Source: Trichomonas tenax (taxonomy: Eukaryota > Parabasalia > Trichomonadida > Trichomonadidae). From it: DNA of 12,491 nt. Position 1 is the first letter of the stretch, and each line of letters starts with the position of its first letter. The stretch spans positions 1 to 12,491 of the forward strand of contig JALKBU010001329.1 in NCBI GenBank assembly GCA_023091735.1, in the 5' to 3' direction. Shown here one piece after another: positions 6,714 to 12,491 of the stretch. Below the pieces are notes generated by a model, which was given only the letters and a program-made list of their open reading frames with translations, searched no databases and was not told the origin of the DNA. The position numbers and the translations under genes are program-made.

Positions 6714-8473
6714 TGTATTTGTTATTAGTATAAAGGTTTAAATTCAGCAAATCACCAAATTTTTGTTAATAATATATTTCCATAATTACTATATTACTTT
6801 CTTTGACCAAAAATATCATAGCATTTAAAATACACATAACCATGCAAAGAGTTTTGCAGGATTCTTTTTGTTCAAATGCAAAATATTTAAATTTGTTAAT
6901 AAATGATATATGATTAATGAGAAATAAATCATGTTATCGATATATGTTCCTGAATTCAGACACTATTTAAGTAGCCAACATCTAATTCTAAATCATTTTT
7001 AACATTCTTTCAAATTTCATAATCTTTCATAATTTTTCACATTTCATAATTTCAGTAAATCGAAATTTTCGTTTTTTCCCAAGTTTATCCATTCCATAAT
7101 CTTCTTCTCCTAATGGATATAAGAAAAACAATGGAGAAATTATTCAAATATTAATTTGGTTGTTCATTTGTAAGAATTTTGATTGTATAATTTATAATGT
7201 AAGGAATCAATAATCGAACATTATGCGGAACAATGAAAAGAATCATAAAATTAGCTTTTCCAAAAAAATCGTAAAACTGCATAAAAATGTCAAAGATGGA
7301 GATTCCCCATAAAATCCAAATGAATTGACCACTTGGTAAAAATTGTGTTAATCTCACAAAACCCAAATCTTGACCTGCTTTTTGTTTTTAGGTAATCTGC
7401 TAAGATTAGTGCGAGTTTTTTTATTTCTTTTTTGAATTAATTCAAAATCTGTCATTCAAAACTAATTTTACAAATTATTGAGTCAATTTTGAGTTCCAGA
7501 AAAATTCGTATAAATTGAATACTTTACAAGACGATACATAAAATACATATCGAGAGAAAGTTTGTCCTTGATGATGTTCTAACCATCCTCGTCCCTTCAA
7601 CAGTCACACACTCTGCTTTCTGTCCTACAGCAAAGAACTCTCCCGTTTCTCTTCTCGTTTTTCAACCAAAGAAATAAATTCAGAAATTTTTTAACTCTCA
7701 AATTTGTTTTTAGCGACCAAAATTGGTGAAATTAGCATTACCATTATGTAAATGTTATAATAAACCATATTTTAAAAAGTGGATAAGGTTAAAAGTCACC
7801 TTTTTTACAATTTATTTGACACTGTTTACATTAATAAATTAGTATATATGTTGCTAATCATTTTTCATCGGTTTTATTTTTGAATATTTTATTTTTATTA
7901 ATCAATAATTTCATCATATTCATTGGGAGGCTATGAGTATAATTTGGTGTATCACGTTAAAAACATGTAATATGTGCATACATCTATGTATATTGTCGTC
8001 TCCGCAATGATTTCGTGTATTTATAAATTTAGATACTGAACAATTATTCAATTAGGAGCTTGTATTATTTGTAATATATTACTATGTTGTTGGTATGTGA
8101 TATATTTATAATAATATTTCTATTTACTCAATAATAAGCTGATATCAAATTGTAAATGAAAAATATGAAACGATATTATATATGTTTAACACTACAACTA
8201 TGTATGACATCACATAAGAGTTATATTTGCCCATACATGTTTGTTCTGGTTCGGACCCCCAGAGTTGATACACTCTAATAATTTCATCATCCAAAAAGTA
8301 CCATCAAAACAGCTGATTTTCTAGCCTTTTACTGTATATCGAAAGGAGGATTGAAATATCACTCCTTATTTTTGCTTTTCTCGTCTAATAAACACTTTTT
8401 TAGATAAACAGTTTTTTGTAAAGTATTCAATTTGTGATATAATTTTTTCTGGGATGCACTCAAAATTGACATT
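6714..8473. other. AT-rich spacer between the two transcription-factor genes
   Basis: No gene is supported. TTTCATAAT units at 7015, 7025 and 7042 resemble the array at 5343. A pyrimidine-rich, less AT-rich patch at about 7562-7662 lies in a 52-codon frame without ATG (7519-7677). A less AT-rich patch at about 8225-8350 is open for 34-38 codons on both strands and includes the small hairpin TCTGG/CCAGA near 8246-8264. A minus-strand Phe/Ile-rich frame (7366-7151) begins at TTG. None meets a standard for a gene. Confidence 0.6.
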
Positions 8474-8497
8474 TCAAGAATTATTTTTTTTTAAAGT

Positions 8498-9220
8498 ATG
8501 AACGAGAACGTGACAATCTTCATCGACACGTGCCTGAAGAAGGTCGAGTTCCCAGAAGATACCGACAGCCAGGTGAGCTCCAAAGTGAAGGAAATCTCCA
8601 AAAATCAGACAATGAGGTTGCTTACCTTCGCTGAGGCAAATAGCCAGATTCAAGCAATTCTACCGGGCTGCAAGATAAGCATCTACATCAACGATGCTAT
8701 GGCGACTCTCACCGATCCCGTCCCCCCGAAGCCAGTCGAGAAGACGCCGATATCTCTGAAGAAAATCCACGGGGGAGTGTGGACGGACTACGAGGACAAA
8801 AGGCTGATCGCAGCGGTCCTCATGTTCGGCAAAACAGACTGGGCGAAGGTTGCTGCGTATGTAGGGAACGGCCGGAATAAATTCCAGTGTAGCCAGAGGT
8901 GGATTCGCTCGCTCAATCCAACGGTATCGAGATCCCCTTGGACAGACGAAGAGGATAAAAAGTTGATAGAGGCAGTACAGAAATTTGGGCAAAAATCATG
9001 GATTAAAATATCAAAATATGTTGGTTCTAAGTCTGATGTTCAGTGCAGATATCACTGCAAATACGTCTTAAGATGCCCGGTAGGCAAAAAGCGAAAATTA
9101 TCCTCAAAAATTCAAAATGATCAAAAAGATATTTCAGAACCTCCAAGCAAGGAAGAAATTGACCCATTCAAGTTCATGGACGCCCTGAAGTCAGACGAAG
9201 AGTATATCAATATGTTGTGA
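8498..9220 (+). CDS. two-repeat Myb/SANT DNA-binding protein
   Basis: The protein has 240 residues from the ATG at 8498. Residues 92-141 form a first Myb repeat with Trp at 95, 115 and 135 (GGVWTDYEDKRLIAAV ... QCSQRWIRSLNP). Residues 144-192 form a second, starting SRSPWTDEEDKKLIEAV with Trp at 148 and 168; the usual third Trp position is Cys187 (QCRYHCKYVL). A basic stretch GKKRKLSSK (196-204) follows and could be a nuclear localisation signal. The tail is acidic with hydrophobics (FKFMDALKSDEEYINML). The N-terminal 90 residues match nothing I know. Short two-repeat Myb proteins are numerous in trichomonads and include promoter-specific activators and the M3-binding factor; target genes here are unknown. 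TCAAG at 8474 is a poor Inr, so the promoter is unclear. TAAA follows the TGA at 9232. G+C falls sharply at the boundary between the two repeats (sampled 62% at 8701-8760, 32% at 9001-9060). Confidence 0.88.
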   Translation: MNENVTIFIDTCLKKVEFPEDTDSQVSSKVKEISKNQTMRLLTFAEANSQIQAILPGCKISIYINDAMATLTDPVPPKPVEKTPISLKKIHGGVWTDYEDKRLIAAVLMFGKTDWAKVAAYVGNGRNKFQCSQRWIRSLNPTVSRSPWTDEEDKKLIEAVQKFGQKSWIKISKYVGSKSDVQCRYHCKYVLRCPVGKKRKLSSKIQNDQKDISEPPSKEEIDPFKFMDALKSDEEYINML

Positions 9221-10513
9221 AAAATTTAGACTAAACTCAATTTCATGTATAATAATGTTTGTGGAAACTCATAGAATATTTTGATAACATTTCATTCTAT
9301 TTTTGACTTTTTTATAGTTTTATAAACCTCATATTACAAAATAATCTCGAAAATCATTGTCTATAGCTCTCATTGGATATGTTTATAGAATTTGAAAAGA
9401 TAAATAATTGAAAGCGAAATAAATAAAATTGAATGATGCATATCTGTGCATGTTTGCGTGTCGCATCAAAAACCTGTATTATTTCTTTTTTATAAAAAAA
9501 AGCTTTTCTGATTGTTCTCAAATTTAATTTAGCTCATTTTCTCTCCTTTATCCTCGTCCCAGCTTTACTGAATAATCAATCGATATATTTTCCGTCCTAA
9601 TTGAAAACATTTGTCGTAAAAAATCCACTCAATTGAGTGAGCAACTATAAAATCATACATAATCCCCTATTTTCGATGATGCGCTGTTGCAAATATCCAA
9701 AATTGATACAGATGAAATGATTTAGGAAGTTTAATGAACTTTGAAAATTATAATCGCGTAAAATCGCGATAAACAATGTAGGCATTGTGTTTGAATATGT
9801 TTCATCGTTCATTGCAAAATTTTGCAAACAGACAGTGCAAGAAAGGATTTTTGCTGTCAGTAGAACCCATCGAATGATGCAGTAGCATTTAATCACAAAT
9901 TGAGAACAAGATATCAGATCGAAATAGACGATTGAATTTGTGCTGCCGGTTTTATCCAAAGGTTATGAGGCAGATGCTGCAGAAGTATCTCTACATCTGT
10001 TTGATTCGGTATATAAAATATAACATATTCTTTAGAATTAATTTCTGTACTGTTTATTATCAATTTTGTCTTTTCAATAAAGTTCTCTGTCGACCTTCAC
10101 AGCTGTTCATTGTTAATCACGCATTTTCGCACGACAGATATAATTTTGCAAAACATCTTTACGAAATGGCTTTTTTTCATTGTTGATAGTGATGCTACAG
10201 TCGCCCTAATGGCTTCTTGTTTGTTGTTTTATCGAACAAAAATTGCCGCAATTATGTGATTTTTTACCTGTTATCTCTTATTATATCCTTTATAACAATC
10301 AAAGCAATCTATTGATACCGAAATAAACGATCAATTTTAGATATATTAATGCCTTATTTAATTTTTTGGTCGATTTTTAATTCCATTGGTTTTATACCAA
10401 TAATCTACAATGAACATCAATATCTAAACACATTTATACCAATAACAATGCGTAAAAACAAGTTTCAAAAATTAAATATAATAGAGATAAACTTAAATAG
10501 ATTTTAGAATAGC
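9221..10513. other. convergent AT-rich spacer between Myb and dipeptidase genes
   Basis: No gene is firmly supported. A plus-strand frame from an ATG at 9965 runs 73 codons to the TGA at 10184-10186 (end: HLYEMAFFHC). A minus-strand frame of 105 codons, 9962-9645, begins at TTG with no upstream ATG; the two occupy adjacent DNA on opposite strands. Either could be a decayed gene, but both are Phe/Ile/Tyr/Cys-rich as expected of chance frames. AATCGCG occurs twice at 9752 and 9762. Confidence 0.55.
10385..10445 (+). repeat. 13-base direct repeat with small hairpin, downstream of the dipeptidase gene
   Basis: TTTATACCAATAA is exact at 10391-10403 and 10433-10445. The first copy also lies in a perfect 6-base hairpin, ATTGGT (10385-10390) with ACCAAT (10396-10401) around TTTAT. 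Both copies are within 130 bases beyond the 3' end of the minus-strand dipeptidase gene. Function is unknown. Confidence 0.4.
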
Positions 10514-12001
10514 TTACTTAGCCCACTCCTTGACAATCTCAAGGGCAAGTGAGTAGCACTTGCAGCAGGACTCGATCTCAACCTCCTCGTTGACTGTGTG
10601 CGCGCCGTGGAGCTCTGGGCCGAAGGAGATGGCCTCGAGGTCTGGGTAGCCTTGGTTCTGGATAGCGCCGCACTCAAGACCGGCGTGGATGCCTGTGATG
10701 TGTGGCTTGTTGCCCCAAAGGCGCTCGTAGACGGAGACAGAGACGTCTGTGATCTTTGAGGAGAGGGCAGCTGGCCATGGTTTGACCATCTCGTCAGCTG
10801 GAATTCTGACGCTGATTCCAGCCATGCGGGCGACAGCCTCAGCCTGATTGATGAGGAACTCCATCTGTGTGACTTCGTTCGTTCGGGCGAAGACGTTGAT
10901 GAAGAGGTGATCATCTGTGAACTTTGTGACGGAGAGGGACTGGGAGGAGTTGACGAGGCCCTTGATCTCTGGGTGGAGCATCCAGACGCCGTGGTAGATG
11001 ACTGAGATGAGGTCCATGATCTTTGTGGAATCGCACTCTGTCATTGGGACCATCGGAGCAACCTCTGTGATTGTCATCTTCGGGTTCTTCTTCTCGATGA
11101 CCTTAAGCTCGTTGAAAGCAAACTGGTGGAGCTCGAGCATCTTGGACTTGAATGCTTCAAAGTCCTCCTTCTTGACGACGACGTGGGCGACGCATGATCC
11201 TGGGATCGCGTTGTGCTTGTCGCCGCCGGCGATGTTGACGAGTCTGAACTGAGCGGACTTCTTTGCCTCCTGGAGGCAGCGGTTTGTCCATTTGACGGCG
11301 TTGGCGCGGCCCTCCTGGATCATGAGGCCTGTGTGGCCGGAAACGAAGTCCTTGACTTCGACCTTGAGTGTGACACCCTCGAAGGCCTCGCGGTGGACGT
11401 CGTACTCGTAGAAGATGTTGATGCCGCCGGCGCATGAGCTGTAGAACGTTCCCCACTCCTCGGAGTCGATGTTGAGGAGAGCGCGCGCCTTGATGTACGG
11501 TGGGCCTGGGAGCTTTGTGGCGCCGAACAAACCAACTTCCTCATCGACTGTGACGAGGAACTCGAGCGGGCCGTGCGCGAACTTGTCCTTCTCCTCGCAG
11601 AGCGCGAGCATTACGGCGACAGCGATGCCGTCATCAGCACCGATTGTCGAAATGCCGGATGTGAGGTATCCGTTCTCGATCTTGAGTGGGACTTTTCCGC
11701 CTTCCTCGAAGTCGCCGACAGCGACAATGTCGAGGTGACCCTGGATGACTAATGGAGCGACGTTCTCCTTTCCTGGCGATGCTGGGATGGAGAAGATGCA
11801 GTTTCCGTATGTGTCTGGCTGTGGCGTGGCACCCATTGCCTCGAACCATTTGATGACGACGGCCATCGCCTCCTTTGTGTGGAAGGACGGTCTGTTGAGT
11901 TCTGTGAGGGCGATGAACCACTTGAAGATGAGGGAGAAGTCCTGCGGGAGCTGCTTAAGGAGCTCTACCTTCTGTGGCCGCATTAAGTTGGAAGCTTCCA
12001 T
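10514..12001 (-). CDS. pepD: M20C family Xaa-His dipeptidase (PepD-like aminoacyl-histidine dipeptidase)
   Basis: The protein has 495 residues from the ATG at 12001-11999; a GTG eight codons upstream is not a credible start, and residue 7 is an alternative Met. Bacterial PepD is close to 485, so this is full length. All expected metal-site motifs are present: GHLDIV (His89, Asp91), GADDG (Asp123), DEEVG (Glu154 catalytic, Glu155), DSEEWG (Asp179) and HGAHTVNE (His468). The lid-domain signature SGHTG (His223) and the M20C signature HAGLECG (about 439-445) are also present. The family uses metal, usually zinc, to cleave Xaa-His and other dipeptides, a late step of protein breakdown. No signal peptide or membrane segment is seen, so a cytosolic enzyme is likely. 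The stop is TAA, with a TAAA signal seven bases beyond it. Codons are strongly GC-ending (sampled 48-60% G+C) against about 30% in the flanks, which fits high expression or foreign ancestry. Family call is very secure; exact substrate is not. Confidence 0.95.
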   Translation of the reverse strand: MEASNLMRPQKVELLKQLPQDFSLIFKWFIALTELNRPSFHTKEAMAVVIKWFEAMGATPQPDTYGNCIFSIPASPGKENVAPLVIQGHLDIVAVGDFEEGGKVPLKIENGYLTSGISTIGADDGIAVAVMLALCEEKDKFAHGPLEFLVTVDEEVGLFGATKLPGPPYIKARALLNIDSEEWGTFYSSCAGGINIFYEYDVHREAFEGVTLKVEVKDFVSGHTGLMIQEGRANAVKWTNRCLQEAKKSAQFRLVNIAGGDKHNAIPGSCVAHVVVKKEDFEAFKSKMLELHQFAFNELKVIEKKNPKMTITEVAPMVPMTECDSTKIMDLISVIYHGVWMLHPEIKGLVNSSQSLSVTKFTDDHLFINVFARTNEVTQMEFLINQAEAVARMAGISVRIPADEMVKPWPAALSSKITDVSVSVYERLWGNKPHITGIHAGLECGAIQNQGYPDLEAISFGPELHGAHTVNEEVEIESCCKCYSLALEIVKEWAK

Positions 12002-12009
12002 TTGCGAGA

Positions 12010-12023
12010 ATTGAGTAACCGTC
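12010..12023 (-). promoter_or_regulatory. candidate M3 box plus Inr-like site for the dipeptidase gene
   Basis: On the minus strand GACGGTTA (12023-12016) fits the trichomonad M3 core-promoter consensus (D)(R)C(S)G(Y)T(W), which is bound by a Myb-type protein. One base further on is TCAAT (12014-12010), an Inr-like word with A in place of the pyrimidine. A start at A12012 gives an 11-base leader before the ATG. A second M3/Myb-type octamer, AACCGTTT, is at 12115-12108. The M3 word is degenerate and common, so position is the main argument. Confidence 0.4.
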
Positions 12024-12214
12024 ACTTTTCATCGTTGCAATCAACAAAATTGATTTTTCCTGCTTACTGTATTACTCTGAGTATATGGAGTCATGGACAA
12101 ATTACAAAAACGGTTTGTCACTTTTAAACAAATTGCAAAAATAAATGACTATTTTTACTGCTCAGCAATGTATGCTTGATGTTAAGATTGATAACATATT
12201 TCGCAATTGCTCTA

Positions 12215-12491
12215 TCAATATATTCTATGAGTCAGATTATTGTATAGTTTACAATAAATCACAGCATATTTATCTGCTTTATTACTTAATGACTGTTGAA
12301 CATCAATTATCCCATCATTGTTTTTAATTAATATACCATTTGTCTGCAATCCATCTGTGAATTCAGGAATAACATATGTAGGAGGTTCTGGTGGTATAAT
12401 AGTTTCCGTTCCATCTTCATTTTTAATTGTTTCACCTTCTCTTCCTTCTTTCATAAATCCCTTAATTTCATGAACCGTTAAGCGTTCGATG
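12215..12491 (-). CDS. 3' part of an unrecognised gene, fibre-like sequence, cut by the right edge
   Basis: The frame is open from the window edge to the TGA at 12217-12215, giving 91 complete codons plus a partial one. An internal Met at 12454 is not needed as a start because the frame continues upstream of it. The visible protein has a charged part with EGRE and NEDGTE, a Pro-rich link (IIPPEPPTYVIPEF), then GLQTNGILIKNNDGIIDVQQ and SLSNKADK. Asn/Gly-rich strands followed by a NKADK-type heptad start are typical of trimeric fibre or tail-like proteins, including some carried by large mobile elements; I cannot name a family. After NKADK the sequence becomes Tyr/Ile/Asn-rich and stops, and another frame stays open to 12124, so the end may be frameshifted. 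It shares strand with the dipeptidase gene but has very different base composition. Confidence 0.6.
   Translation of the reverse strand, partial: IERLTVHEIKGFMKEGREGETIKNEDGTETIIPPEPPTYVIPEFTDGLQTNGILIKNNDGIIDVQQSLSNKADKYAVIYCKLYNNLTHRIY

Noticed and set aside
8246..8264. GGTTCGGACCC resembling a tRNA B box with a small stem
   Set aside because: The loop length is wrong, and there is no A box, anticodon arm or acceptor stem at the required distances.
8660..8992. Minus-strand frame of 110 codons over the Myb gene
   Set aside because: It is antisense to a well-supported Myb domain and follows from the GC-rich codons there.
10504..12014. Several long frames on both strands over the dipeptidase gene
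   Set aside because: All are shadows of the GC-rich M20C coding frame, which alone carries family motifs throughout.
12145..12327. Plus-strand frame of 60 codons near the right edge
   Set aside because: It runs antisense to the better-supported open frame that crosses the window edge, and shows no domain.
1..12491. CRISPR array, integrase, toxin or defence genes
   Set aside because: No regularly spaced identical repeats with unique spacers and no such domains are seen; the repeat cores here are degenerate and their spacers are only about 7 bases.

Overview
The window looks like nuclear DNA of a parabasalid protist (a trichomonad such as Trichomonas or Tritrichomonas). Three things point there. 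One gene (6102-6713) carries the initiator-binding domain, a transcription-factor fold known from trichomonads. A second (8498-9220) is a short two-repeat Myb protein of the kind that is abundant in these organisms. The genes have no visible introns, very short predicted leaders, initiator-like TCA motifs just before the ATG and TAAA signals just after the stop. The background is very AT-rich with long non-coding spacers. The species cannot be fixed from sequence alone.

Layout from left to right. Positions 1-107 may hold the last codons of a gene entering from the left. About 108-6075 is a gene-poor AT desert. It contains four clusters of a degenerate 11-base motif (TTTACATGTCA) at roughly 18-base spacing, a probable dead gene (1963-2296), a worn minisatellite (3351-3610), a nested inverted repeat (3647-3715), an abrupt GC-rich patch (about 3718-3902) that ends in an E2F-like palindrome, and a structured GC-rich island (5501-5635). 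Two plus-strand transcription-factor genes follow: the initiator-binding-domain protein (6102-6713) and the Myb protein (8498-9220), separated by 1.8 kb of AT-rich spacer. A convergent spacer (9221-10513) leads to an intact minus-strand M20C (PepD-like) Xaa-His dipeptidase (10514-12001), which is far more GC-rich than its flanks. The window ends inside the 3' part of another minus-strand gene (12215-12491) with fibre-like sequence.

How the genes relate. The IBD and Myb proteins belong to the two families whose founding trichomonad members recognise the Inr and M3 core promoter elements. Candidate Inr and M3 sites can be seen in front of the dipeptidase gene and an Inr in front of the IBD gene, but nothing shows that these two proteins bind there. 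The dipeptidase is a peptide-catabolism enzyme of bacterial type and a plausible old lateral acquisition. No operon-like system or defence island is visible. The most unusual content is the repeat architecture of the left 4.4 kb and the compositional mosaicism of both transcription-factor genes.
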